64,000 bases of DNA, taken from NCBI GenBank assembly GCA_017409845.1, contig JAFQRY010000010.1, positions 1 to 64,000 on the forward strand, written 5' to 3'. The DNA comes from Clostridia bacterium. GTDB taxonomy: Bacteria; Bacillota; Clostridia; Oscillospirales; Acutalibacteraceae. The notes beneath the pieces are model-generated. The model had not been told where the DNA came from, made no database searches, and saw nothing but the letters and a program-made list of their open reading frames with translations. Position numbers and translations under genes: made by a program. Below are positions 17,495 through 25,284 of this stretch, one piece after another; within the stretch, counting starts at the first letter, position 1; every line of letters starts with the position of its first letter.

Positions 17495-17848
17495 TCAGAA
17501 AGCGTTTTCGATATAGTTTATTCTCACAAGAGCATTATTATCATCAACAAAGACCTCGCAAACATCAAACCTTGCGGTCGCAATCATTTTTGCAAACGAA
17601 AGATAGCTTTTTGCTGCCATTTCAAGACGTTGCTTTTTGCCTTCGTCAACCGCTTCCATGGGGCTTATCTGCGTATTGCGGTTTCTTGTTTTTACCTCAA
17701 CAAAGCAGACGGTGCCGTTCTTTTCCGCAATAAGGTCAAGTTCACCGAAGCGGCAGACATAGTTGGAATAAAATATTTTATATCCGTTATCACGCAGATA
17801 TCTTGCGGCATAGGTTTCGCCCCATGCACCTGTTTTGTTCTTTATCAT
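17495..17848 (-). CDS. yraN: UPF0102 protein (YraN family)
   Basis: A 117-residue nuclease-fold protein. The core motif GELDLIAEKNGTVCFVEVKTR carries the E...D...ExK pattern of PD-(D/E)XK/Holliday-resolvase-like enzymes. The function of UPF0102 proteins is not established; a role in recombination is suspected from the fold and the usual neighbour rnhB. Its start overlaps the rnhB stop by four bases (ATGA), so it is translationally coupled to rnhB. Confidence 0.93.
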   Translation of the reverse strand: MIKNKTGAWGETYAARYLRDNGYKIFYSNYVCRFGELDLIAEKNGTVCFVEVKTRNRNTQISPMEAVDEGKKQRLEMAAKSYLSFAKMIATARFDVCEVFVDDNNALVRINYIENAF

Positions 17849-18450
17849 TTTTTCTCTCCGAAGAAGCTTTTGAGAAAGCTCATGCGGTGGCAGTCGGAAA
17901 CTCCGTGCTCCGTGAGCATTTCATAGTGAAGCTTAGTGCCGTAGCCCTTGTGCTGAGAGAATTTATACTGCGGATATTTTTCGTCAAGCTCAAGCATGAA
18001 TCTGTCTCGGCTGACCTTTGCGAGGATTGATGCTGCTGCGATTGACGGGCTTTTTGCGTCGCCTTTTACAACGGTTTCTCCGTCAACGGAGAGGGGAGGC
18101 ATGCGGTTGCCGTCGATGAGAGCATAGTCTGCAGGCACATCAAGACCTTCAACCGCTTTTCCCATTGCAAGATAGGTTGCCTGAAGGATGTTGATTTCGT
18201 CAATCGTCTTTTCGTCAACGCTTGCTATGCTGAAGCTGATTGCTTTTTCTTTTATGACATCAAAGAGTGCTTCCCTTTTCTTTTCTGTCAGCTTTTTGGA
18301 ATCGTTGAGACCTTCGATAATGCAGTTTTCGGGAAGAATGACCGCTGCCGCAAAAACGGGACCCGCAAGAGGTCCTCTGCCGGCTTCATCGACGCCGCAG
18401 ACTGACTGATAGCCTTTGTTTTTTGCGTTTATTTCAAATTCAAAATTCAT
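17845..18450 (-). CDS. rnhB: Ribonuclease HII
   Basis: Removes ribonucleotides and RNA primers from RNA-DNA hybrids. The 201 residues have the diagnostic CGVDEAGRGPLAGPV block with catalytic Asp21 and Glu22, a later Asp in YALIDGN, and the SIAAASILAKVSRD helix. The C-terminal KGYGTKLHYEML and HRMSF motifs are also typical. It is preceded by a terminator-like hairpin after capA, so it may have its own promoter or depend on read-through. Confidence 0.96.
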   Translation of the reverse strand: MNFEFEINAKNKGYQSVCGVDEAGRGPLAGPVFAAAVILPENCIIEGLNDSKKLTEKKREALFDVIKEKAISFSIASVDEKTIDEINILQATYLAMGKAVEGLDVPADYALIDGNRMPPLSVDGETVVKGDAKSPSIAAASILAKVSRDRFMLELDEKYPQYKFSQHKGYGTKLHYEMLTEHGVSDCHRMSFLKSFFGEKK

Positions 18451-18462
18451 GTTTCCTCCTAT

Positions 18463-18490
18463 TAAAAACGGGGCGACACGGAGCCGCCCC
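18463..18490 (-). terminator. Terminator downstream of capA
   Basis: GGGGCG (18470-18475) pairs with CGCCCC (18485-18490), and on the minus strand a T-run (complement of 18464-18468) follows. Confidence 0.65.
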
Positions 18491-18496
18491 TTGATT

Positions 18497-19693
18497 TTAT
18501 TTCAGAAATTGCTTGTCAATTACTTCGTTAACGATATCGTGAAGATACTGCAGGCTGAAATCTGAGGTCTTGCTGATTACGCCGTGCTTTGAGGCAAGCT
18601 CCTCCGTGTAATCGGCGAGAGGATATACTCTGATATTTGAGCAACCGTGGCCGTAGTGAGTAACAACGCCCGAAAACTTAACATTTTCAATTTCGATTCT
18701 GCCGGTTGTGTTATTCTTCACAATTTCAAAATTCAGCATTCCGCCGAGCATTCTCGGACCTCTGTTCTGAGCCGAAATGAAGTTGCCGAGAGAATAAGCA
18801 ACAAGGGTTTTTCTGCCGTCTTCATTCTGAATATATTCAACGGGCTGAATAACATGGGGATGATGTCCGATAATGATATCCGCACCCCATGAAGCCATTT
18901 TTTCGGCAAGCTGACGCTGATTTCCCGTCGGCTCATGGGTATATTCATTGCCCCAGTGAGCGTTGACGATAACAACATCCGCAGCCTGCTTTGCCTGAGC
19001 TATTCTCTGCTGAATGCGGGTTTCTTCACTTGCAAGAACAAGGATGACCTCCGTATCATCAGGGAGAGAAAGACCGTTTGTTGATTCGGTAAGTCCGATA
19101 TATGCAATCTTAACGCCGTTGACCTCGTGCAAGGGAATGTCGGCATAATCATCACTGTTGAGGTATGCACCGGTTGTTATTGCTTTCCTTTCCTTCCAAT
19201 AATTGATTGCGGAGATAAGACCCTTTTCACCGCAGTCGAGAGAATGGTTGGTTGCAATGTTGAAAACATCAAAGCCGATTTCAAGCATTTCGTCGCCGAG
19301 CTCAACGGGGGAGTTGAACATGGGATAGCTCGAAACATTATGCTCGGTTGAAATAATCGTTTCCTGATTGAGGATTGCAACATCCGGTTCTTCTATAAGG
19401 TGGGCGATGCGTTCGTAGGCATCGCTGAAATCATAGCCCGTGCTGCTTCTTGCGGCAGCCTGCTCATAAATGGTATCGTGAATAAGATTATCACCGACCG
19501 CAACAAAGCTCACCCGGGAAAAAAGCTCGGGCTGAGTGGTTCCGGGTACGGTTTCGGAAGATGTTGTGCCGACGGCGGGAGCATCCGCATTAACGGGTGC
19601 ACGCTCATTGTCACGGGTAAAAAACATAACGCTCAGTGCTGCAATATCAAGAACAATAATAACGGCAAGGAATGCCAGCATTTTCTTTTTCAC
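18497..19693 (-). CDS. CapA-family metallophosphatase-like protein
   Basis: A 398-residue protein of the CapA/PgsA family, named after the poly-gamma-glutamate capsule factor and related to metallophosphoesterases. An N-terminal signal anchor (about residues 4-26) is followed by a linker and the domain motifs FVAVGDNLIHD, LNQETI, TNHSLD, VNAHWGNEY, IIGHHPHVIQP and YSLGNFI. No pgsBC genes are nearby, so capsule synthesis is not supported; many clostridial members are of unknown role. GTG 19693 is chosen because AAAGGAG lies eight bases before it. It overlaps no gene but starts 16 bases after rbgA ends. Confidence 0.85.
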   Translation of the reverse strand: MKKKMLAFLAVIIVLDIAALSVMFFTRDNERAPVNADAPAVGTTSSETVPGTTQPELFSRVSFVAVGDNLIHDTIYEQAAARSSTGYDFSDAYERIAHLIEEPDVAILNQETIISTEHNVSSYPMFNSPVELGDEMLEIGFDVFNIATNHSLDCGEKGLISAINYWKERKAITTGAYLNSDDYADIPLHEVNGVKIAYIGLTESTNGLSLPDDTEVILVLASEETRIQQRIAQAKQAADVVIVNAHWGNEYTHEPTGNQRQLAEKMASWGADIIIGHHPHVIQPVEYIQNEDGRKTLVAYSLGNFISAQNRGPRMLGGMLNFEIVKNNTTGRIEIENVKFSGVVTHYGHGCSNIRVYPLADYTEELASKHGVISKTSDFSLQYLHDIVNEVIDKQFLK

Positions 19694-19709
19694 AAGCGTT
19701 GCTCCTTTC

Positions 19710-20561
19710 TCAGTCAAGCGTCAGCTTTCCGAGCTTACCGCTTCTGTATTCATCAAGCAGCATAACCGCCGCACGCTCGGTATCGGTTTCGCCGCCTTTG
19801 ATAAGCATGCCTCTTTTTGCACCGATAAGCTCAAGAAGCTCATAGGGCTCAAGGTCCTCAAAATCTTTGATTTTATATCTTTCTTCAAGACGATCGGGGT
19901 AGTTTTTCTGCATAACAAGCAGCAGCCTTACGGCAATTTCCTGAGCATCAAGTATTTCATCCTTGACCGAGCCGATGAATGCAAGCTTGAATCCGACCTC
20001 GGGGTCTTCGAATTTTGGCCAGAGCACGCCGGGGGTATCAAGAAGCTCAATTCCCGAGCCGATTGCAAACCATTGATTGCCTCTTGTTACGCCGGGCTTG
20101 TCTGCAACCTTTGCACGGTATTTGCCTGCCATGCGGTTGATGAACGAGGATTTTCCCGTGTTGGGAATTCCGACAACCATAACACGCAGAGCCTTGCCTG
20201 CCATGCCCTTTTCGGTGTTTGCCTTTATTTTTTCTTTGAGAACCTCCCTGACGGCAGGCTGAAATTTTTCAAGTCCTTTGCCGCTTCTGCAGTCAACGGG
20301 GAGAGCTGTTATGCCCTTTTCGGAAAGCTCCCTGATTTTTTTTGCTGTTGCCCTGTCATCCGCAAGGTCACATTTGTTGAGCAGGACTATTCTCGGCTTT
20401 GAGCCGACGATTTCATCAATTTCGGGATTGCGGCTGCTTTCGGGAATTCTTGCGTCAACAAGCTCACACACGGCATCAACAAGATGCAGACTTTCCTTCA
20501 TCAGTCTGCGTGTTTTCGCCATATGCCCCGGGAACCACTGAACTGTCATGTTTTCGTTCAT
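19710..20561 (-). CDS. rbgA: Ribosome biogenesis GTPase YlqF/RbgA
   Basis: Circularly permuted GTPase needed for late 50S assembly. The 283 residues show the permuted order: G4 NKCDLADD (about residue 60) precedes G1 GIPNTGKSSFIN (about residue 131) and G3 DTPG (about 175). The N-terminal MAKTRR segment and the C-terminal ANTAR-like RNA-binding helices (YELLELIGAKRG) fit RbgA. It lies four bases after lepB and 152 bases from nothing else, in the conserved rplS-lepB-rbgA-rnhB order of Firmicutes. Confidence 0.96.
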   Translation of the reverse strand: MNENMTVQWFPGHMAKTRRLMKESLHLVDAVCELVDARIPESSRNPEIDEIVGSKPRIVLLNKCDLADDRATAKKIRELSEKGITALPVDCRSGKGLEKFQPAVREVLKEKIKANTEKGMAGKALRVMVVGIPNTGKSSFINRMAGKYRAKVADKPGVTRGNQWFAIGSGIELLDTPGVLWPKFEDPEVGFKLAFIGSVKDEILDAQEIAVRLLLVMQKNYPDRLEERYKIKDFEDLEPYELLELIGAKRGMLIKGGETDTERAAVMLLDEYRSGKLGKLTLD

Positions 20562-20565
20562 AATC

Positions 20566-21120
20566 TTAACCTATCTTAAACTGACCGAAAGGCATCATTC
20601 TGAAAAGTGCCTTTCCGAGTATGTATTCTTCTCTTATCATGCCGATTCTGCTGTCACGGCTGTCTGTGGAATGATTTCTGTTGTCGCCCATAACAAAAAC
20701 ATAGCCTTCGGGAACGGTTACGGGCTGAGTGAAATCCTCTCTGTCACGGGTGGGCTCGTTTATATAAGGCTCATCGAGTGCCACGCCGTCAACATAAACA
20801 ATGCATTTATCAAAATCAATATCGACCGTCTGTCCTTCGGTTGCGATGATTCTTTTAACAAGAACATCTTCAACCTCGGGAGAGTCTTCGGGCTGGCAGG
20901 TAACAACAATATCTCCGTATGCGGGATTGAAATTATATGCCGAAAGAATTATTCTGTCACCGTTTCTGAGGGTGGGAAACATGGAATCTCCCACAACGCC
21001 TACCGTTCTGAAAATGAAGGTGAAGGCAACGGCAACGGCAACAACCGCAGTTGCGATGATTGAAACAGCTTCATAAATGCTGTTTACTGCACCCTTGTTT
21101 GATGTTTTCTGATTATCCAT
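20566..21120 (-). CDS. lepB: Signal peptidase I (second copy)
   Basis: Membrane serine/lysine protease that removes signal peptides. The 184 residues have one N-terminal membrane helix (about 20-38), the nucleophile Ser46 in GDSMFPTL, the general base Lys89 in VKRIIA, and the box E motif MGDNRNHSTDSRDSR. It follows a second signal peptidase gene after 11 bases; the two share layout but differ widely in sequence, so this is an old duplication. Both catalytic residues are present in each copy. Confidence 0.95.
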   Translation of the reverse strand: MDNQKTSNKGAVNSIYEAVSIIATAVVAVAVAFTFIFRTVGVVGDSMFPTLRNGDRIILSAYNFNPAYGDIVVTCQPEDSPEVEDVLVKRIIATEGQTVDIDFDKCIVYVDGVALDEPYINEPTRDREDFTQPVTVPEGYVFVMGDNRNHSTDSRDSRIGMIREEYILGKALFRMMPFGQFKIG

Positions 21121-21131
21121 GCTTTTTCACC

Positions 21132-21728
21132 TTATTCTTCATAAATTTTCCACTCATCGGGCGGATAGATTCTTATGAGTGCCTTGCCGAGAACATACCT
21201 TTCGTCAATAAGACCTATCTGGCTTGAACGGCTGTCGATTGAATCGTTTCTGTTGTCACCCATAACGAAAAGCTTGCCTTCATCAACGGTAAGCGGGAAT
21301 TCGATATCGTAGGAAAGCCATGTGGGCTCTGAAATATAGGGCTCGTCAAGCTTTATTCCGTTAACATAGACTTCTCTTCTTTCAAAGTCAATGTTGATTG
21401 TGTCACCGCCGACGGCAATGACACGCTTGATGATGGGAACGTTACGCCGCCACGGCTGATTTATAATGACTATATCGCCCCTGTCAAACTCGGTGACCGA
21501 GCCTGCAACCGCAACCCAGTCCTTATCGTTGAGCGTGGGATTCATTGAATCGCCGTCAACGCCGACCGCTCTGAACACAAGGGCAAAAACGAGGAAAACA
21601 ACCAGCACGGCACCTTTTACGGAATCCGTTATGTCAAAAAGAAAAGTAACGGGAAACGGCGGCTTTTTTTCTTCGGCTCTGCCTGCATCGGGATTAAATT
21701 CAATCCAGAATTCTTCTATGCGTCGCAT
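21132..21728 (-). CDS. lepB: Signal peptidase I (first copy)
   Basis: A 198-residue signal peptidase I with a longer cytoplasmic N-terminus (about 33 residues, charged) than its neighbour. The membrane helix is about 36-56, nucleophile Ser61 lies in GDSMNPTL and base Lys101 in KRVIAVGGD; the MGDNRNDSIDSRSSQ box is present. An AAAGGAG site precedes the ATG. It is the first gene after rplS, separated by a terminator, so a weak promoter in the 21729-21778 gap or read-through is needed. Confidence 0.95.
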   Translation of the reverse strand: MRRIEEFWIEFNPDAGRAEEKKPPFPVTFLFDITDSVKGAVLVVFLVFALVFRAVGVDGDSMNPTLNDKDWVAVAGSVTEFDRGDIVIINQPWRRNVPIIKRVIAVGGDTINIDFERREVYVNGIKLDEPYISEPTWLSYDIEFPLTVDEGKLFVMGDNRNDSIDSRSSQIGLIDERYVLGKALIRIYPPDEWKIYEE

Positions 21729-21778
21729 GGTGTTCTCCTTTCTGATATTTTGTAATTAATTAAAAGAAATAGAATAAA

Positions 21779-21804
21779 GGTGTAACAACGCGAATTGTTA
21801 CACC
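21779..21804 (-). terminator. Terminator downstream of rplS
   Basis: A ten-base perfect stem (21779-21788 with 21795-21804, loop CGCGAA), followed on the minus strand by a T-rich stretch. Confidence 0.7.
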
Positions 21805-21815
21805 CTCGAGCTTTT

Positions 21816-22160
21816 TTATCTGATCTGTTCCTTAACCTTAGCAGCCTTACCAACTCTGTCTCTGAGGTAGTAGAGCTTGCTTCTGCGGACACGACCGTGT
21901 CTGACTGTTTCAACCTTTGCAACGTTGGGAGAATGAACGGGGAATACTCTCTCAACACCTACGCCGTATGATACGCGGCGAACGGTGAAGGTTTCAGAAA
22001 TGCCTGAACCCTTGCGAGCAATAACAGTTCCTTCAAAAAGCTGAATTCTTTCTTTGTCACCTTCGCGAATCTTAACGTGAACCTTAACGGTGTCACCTAC
22101 TTCGATTGCGGGTACTTCGGACTTGAGTGAGTCCTGTGCGATGAGTTTGAGTGCATCCAT
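21816..22160 (-). CDS. rplS: 50S ribosomal protein L19
   Basis: Component of the 50S subunit at the 30S-50S interface. The 114 residues include [31 protein letters not shown] and the C-terminal [26 protein letters not shown] signature. GGAGG precedes the ATG. It is transcribed alone from a strong promoter with a leader of about 125 bases. Confidence 0.98.
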   Translation of the reverse strand: MDALKLIAQDSLKSEVPAIEVGDTVKVHVKIREGDKERIQLFEGTVIARKGSGISETFTVRRVSYGVGVERVFPVHSPNVAKVETVRHGRVRRSKLYYLRDRVGKAAKVKEQIR

Positions 22161-22286
22161 TGTAAATTTCCTCCGATTTTTTCAGAAGTTCATAACCGCA
22201 GGGCGGAAAGAGGAACGTCCTTTTTAATGTTATTGGCATTAAATCTCGTCTTTGAGCAGAATTACTCTAATGACGGCACAAATGCA
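22161..22286 (-). promoter_or_regulatory. Structured leader of rplS
   Basis: The untranslated leader contains a TTAATG/CATTAA hairpin (22224-22242) and a CCGC/GCGG hairpin (22196-22206), with the SD just before the start codon. An autoregulatory L19 leader RNA is known in other Firmicutes; similarity here is judged only by position and the presence of hairpins. Confidence 0.35.
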
Positions 22287-22292
22287 GGTAAT

Positions 22293-22321
22293 ATAATATC
22301 ACATGAAAGTGAAGAATGCAA
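22293..22321 (-). promoter_or_regulatory. Promoter for rplS
   Basis: Minus strand: -35 TTGCAT (22316-22321), 17-base spacer ending TGTGA, -10 TATTAT (22293-22298). Confidence 0.75.
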
Positions 22322-22399
22322 GTGTTTTTTTGCTTATTTCAAATATTTTTAACATTTTGAGAGTTATGCACCAAAACGCCTGCGATTTTCGGGATTATA

Positions 22400-23062
22400 T
22401 CATTCAAAAATGCTTAAATCCTCACGGAGAAGCTTTGTTCTGACTATGTTTCTGTCGGTTTCTTCAGCGGTAAGCGATGACAGAAGAGCGTTGAGAAGCA
22501 GCTCTGCATTGAGGTTGACCGTGTTTCCTGCTGCAAGAACGGTTTTGATAAACACCTTGTTTTCGTCTGCGGATATTTCAAACGAACGGATAAGCTCGCA
22601 GAGATTAACGGTTTTTATGCCCTTTTTGCTTCGCTTTTCGGCATTGAGAATACCGCTGTCAATGATGATTTTTGCTCCTGAGGAAAAATCATCTGCCTTT
22701 TCAGCATCATCAAACCACACATCAATTTCATATTCGGCAGCGGCAATTTCGTTGGGCTTGTGCTCAGGCTTTGCAACGTCAACAATTTCAATGCCTTCTG
22801 GCATAACGGAATTGAGCCTTTTTCTGATTTCGCCAAAGGTCATCTCACCCTCAATTCTGATATCAAGAGGCTCTCTCATGCCCGTCTGACCGAGCGGGAG
22901 CGGCATGAGAAAGGTCATGTAGGGATGGGGATTGAAGCCTTCGGTATACCAGAGCGGAATATCCGCACGGCGTACGGCACGGGTCATGCATCTGTTCATG
23001 TCAAGGTGGGAAATGTAGACGGCAAGACCGTCTTTTTTAAACCACAGTCTTACTGGTTTCAT
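22400..23062 (-). CDS. TIGR03936-family radical SAM-associated protein
   Basis: A 220-residue protein that pairs with the TIGR03960 radical SAM enzyme; in some bacteria the two are fused. The N-terminus VRLWFKKDGLAVYISHLDMNRCMTRA and the GFNPHPYMTFLMPLPLG motif are characteristic (DUF2344-like). Function unknown; genomic context in Firmicutes links the pair to ribosome or tRNA genes. ATG 23062 is chosen because GGAGG lies seven bases upstream and the family begins at this methionine; it overlaps the upstream gene by 26 bases in another frame, so the two are likely translationally coupled. Confidence 0.88.
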   Translation of the reverse strand: MKPVRLWFKKDGLAVYISHLDMNRCMTRAVRRADIPLWYTEGFNPHPYMTFLMPLPLGQTGMREPLDIRIEGEMTFGEIRKRLNSVMPEGIEIVDVAKPEHKPNEIAAAEYEIDVWFDDAEKADDFSSGAKIIIDSGILNAEKRSKKGIKTVNLCELIRSFEISADENKVFIKTVLAAGNTVNLNAELLLNALLSSLTAEETDRNIVRTKLLREDLSIFE

Positions 23063-24893
23063 CACACACACCTCCGTTGAGTCTGTTTGCACCGCAGCCT
23101 GCACATTTTTCGCGGCAGCTTGCGGTTGTTTCGCCCTTGTGGGCTTTGACATTTTCGTTCACAAGGAATTTTTTGGTAACGCCGTAGTCCATATGGTCCC
23201 ACGGAAGAATTTCATCATATTCACGGCGTCTTGCGGTGTAGAAATACGGGTCGATGCCGTTTTCCTTGAAGCTTTCTTCCCACATATCGGGCTTGAGATG
23301 CTCCGCCCAGCCGTCGAACTTGCAGCCCTTACGCCATGCGGTTTCGATTACATCGGAAAGGCGTCTGTCACCTCTTGCGAAAACACCTTCAAGGAAGCTT
23401 GTATGCGGCACATGCTTTGAAACGGTGACCTTTTTGGTTTTAACGCAGGAAACGAGATAATTCTGCTTTTCAATCAGCACATCCGGCTTATCCTGCGGCT
23501 CCCACTGGAAGGGAGTAAAGGGTTTGGGCACGAGCGAGGCAACGCTTATGCTGACATTGACACCCTTGCCCTTCGGCTTGTCGGGATTCTTATAATATTC
23601 GTCAACAACCGCCTGAGCAAGATTTGCAATGCCCTCAATGTCCTCTTCGGTTTCGGTGGGAAGACCTATCATAAAATAAAGCTTGACTGCGGTCCAGCCG
23701 CCCGAAAACGCCTGTGCTGCGGTAGTCAGCACTTCTTCCTCGGTTATGTTTTTGTTGATAACATCACGCAGACGCTGAGTGCCTGCTTCGGGAGCGAAGG
23801 TAAGTCCGCTGCGTCTGACGGCGTTGAGCTGCTCCATGAGCTCCTTGGGGAAGTTATCTGCACGCAGAGAGGGCAAGGCGATATTTATTTTCTGCTCGAT
23901 TGTCCACGGAAGCATGTTTGTTATGAGCTTTTCAAGACCCTTGTAGTCGCTTGTGCTGAGGGAGCAGAGTGAAATTTCGTCATAGCCCGTGCTTTCGCAG
24001 ATTGCTTTGCACTGAGCCTCAACGGTTTCGGGAGATTTCCTTCTGAGGGGTCTGTTGAGGAAGCCTGCCTGACAGAAGCGGCAGCCTCTGATGCAGCCTC
24101 TGAAGATTTCAACGGTTGTTCTGTCGTGAACAACCTCAAGAAACGGAACAACAAATTCTGAGGGTGAAAACATGCTGTCGAGATCGGCAACATTTCTTTT
24201 TTCAACCTTTTCGGGTGCTCCGCAGGTGGGAATTACGGATTTCACCGTGTTATCTTCGTTATATTCAACCTCATAAAGAGAGGGCACATAAACGCCCTTT
24301 ATCTGAGCGGCAGCGGCAAGAAATTCCTGCTTTGTTGCACCTTTTGCCTTGTATTCTTTAAGAAGGTCGATGAGCTCGTTTGTCACCTCTTCGCCGTCAC
24401 CGGGGAGGGTGATGTCAACGAAATCCGCTATCGGCTCGGCATTGCATACGCAAGCACCGCCCGCAATGACAATCGGAGTAAGAGCGGTTCTGTCCTTTGC
24501 TCTGACGGGAAGCTGAGCAAGGTCAAGCATGTTGAGAACATTGGTATAGCTCAGCTCATACTGCAGGGTAAAGCCGAGAATGTCAAAATCCTTTATCGCA
24601 TCGCCGCTTTCGAGTCCGTAAAGAGGAATATTGTTTTCACGCATGACCTCTTCCATGTCGGTCCACGGAGCAAAAACACGCTCGCACCATGCATCCTCTC
24701 TTGCGTTGACGAGAGAATAGAGGATTTTCATTCCGAGGTGCGACATGCCGATTTCGTATGTGTCGGGGAAGCAGAAGGCATAGCGGATGTCAACGGAATT
24801 TTTATCCTTGACAATGCTGTTGAGCTCGCCGCCCGTATATCGTCCCGGCTTCTGCACTCTGAGCAGAAATCTTTCAATTTCTTTAGGATACAT
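23037..24893 (-). CDS. TIGR03960-family B12-binding-like radical SAM protein
   Basis: A 618-residue protein with an N-terminal cobalamin-binding-like region (about 1-210), a radical SAM core with the 4Fe-4S motif CX3CX2C in GCIRGCRFCQ near residue 270, and the MIGLPTETEEDIEGI element. The C-terminal tail is Cys-rich (CREKCAGCGANRLNGGVC), which may bind a second cluster or metal. The reaction is unknown. The gene is followed by its partner with a 26-base overlap. A promoter lies about 34 bases upstream. Confidence 0.9.
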   Translation of the reverse strand: MYPKEIERFLLRVQKPGRYTGGELNSIVKDKNSVDIRYAFCFPDTYEIGMSHLGMKILYSLVNAREDAWCERVFAPWTDMEEVMRENNIPLYGLESGDAIKDFDILGFTLQYELSYTNVLNMLDLAQLPVRAKDRTALTPIVIAGGACVCNAEPIADFVDITLPGDGEEVTNELIDLLKEYKAKGATKQEFLAAAAQIKGVYVPSLYEVEYNEDNTVKSVIPTCGAPEKVEKRNVADLDSMFSPSEFVVPFLEVVHDRTTVEIFRGCIRGCRFCQAGFLNRPLRRKSPETVEAQCKAICESTGYDEISLCSLSTSDYKGLEKLITNMLPWTIEQKINIALPSLRADNFPKELMEQLNAVRRSGLTFAPEAGTQRLRDVINKNITEEEVLTTAAQAFSGGWTAVKLYFMIGLPTETEEDIEGIANLAQAVVDEYYKNPDKPKGKGVNVSISVASLVPKPFTPFQWEPQDKPDVLIEKQNYLVSCVKTKKVTVSKHVPHTSFLEGVFARGDRRLSDVIETAWRKGCKFDGWAEHLKPDMWEESFKENGIDPYFYTARRREYDEILPWDHMDYGVTKKFLVNENVKAHKGETTASCREKCAGCGANRLNGGVCDETSKTVV

Positions 24894-24926
24894 AAGTTAT
24901 CTCCTGTTCAAAAACATATATAATGA

Positions 24927-24955
24927 ATGATATCACATAATTATAAAAAAATCAA
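24927..24955 (-). promoter_or_regulatory. Promoter for the radical SAM pair
   Basis: Minus strand: -35 TTGATT (24950-24955), 17-base spacer ending TGTGA, -10 TATCAT (24927-24932). Confidence 0.65.
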
Positions 24956-24961
24956 TGAAAA

Positions 24962-24990
24962 TAAAAAACGGCGGAAGCAAGCCTCCGCCG
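24962..24990 (-). terminator. Terminator downstream of the beta-galactosidase region
   Basis: CGGCGGA (24969-24975) pairs with TCCGCCG (24984-24990), followed on the minus strand by a T-run (complement of 24963-24968). It now lies about 290 bases beyond the beta-galactosidase stop, because of the insertion between. Confidence 0.75.
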
Positions 24991-25011
24991 TACGATGTTA
25001 GAATATAAATT

Positions 25012-25085
25012 ATTGCGAATTATTTCTTATCTTTTTCGATTGTCTGAAGGAACTGGTTTGCCATTGAGATTGCCTCGCCTGCGCC
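25012..25085 (-). pseudogene. Duplicated 3' end of the beta-galactosidase gene
   Basis: About 74 bases that match 25277-25350 at offset 265 with about six differences. It encodes the same last residues (ISMANQFLQTIEKDKK) and a stop codon, but is detached from the gene by 191 bases of repeat-like DNA carrying a REP palindrome. It is probably the original or a copied 3' end left when the intervening segment arrived. Confidence 0.75.
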
Positions 25086-25276
25086 AAAGCGAAAATCATC
25101 CGCCTGAATGAGTCGGCAAAACTGTAGGGGCGATTCACGAATCGCCCGAATGCTGATGCATTCATCAATCCTCAGTCTCGCTACGCTCGACAGCTCCTTT
25201 TCAAAGGAGCCAAGGAGTAAGCAATATTATAAAAATCGGAGCGAAGCGACCCTTAATTACGCATTACGAATTACAA
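25086..25276. repeat. REP-bearing insert between duplicated gene ends
   Basis: This 191-base segment holds a REP-like palindrome (25123-25148), an eight-base perfect hairpin GCTCCTTT/AAAGGAGC (25193-25210), and a module TATAAAAATCGG...CCTTAATTA with CATTA-type repeats (about 25229-25275) that recurs at 104-150. No coding potential is convincing. It is flanked by the 74-base direct duplication of the beta-galactosidase 3' end. Confidence 0.65.
25123..25148 (+). repeat. REP-like palindrome, copy 4
   Basis: TGTAGGGG head followed by a nine-base palindrome GGGCGATTC/GAATCGCCC. All 26 bases are identical, in inverse orientation, to 36981-37006. Confidence 0.75.
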
Positions 25277-25284
25277 ATTGCAAA

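Noticed and set aside
19536..20402. A 288-codon open frame antisense to rbgA and capA
   Set aside because: It is the shadow of conserved GTPase codons and overlaps two real genes; no start site or family resemblance.
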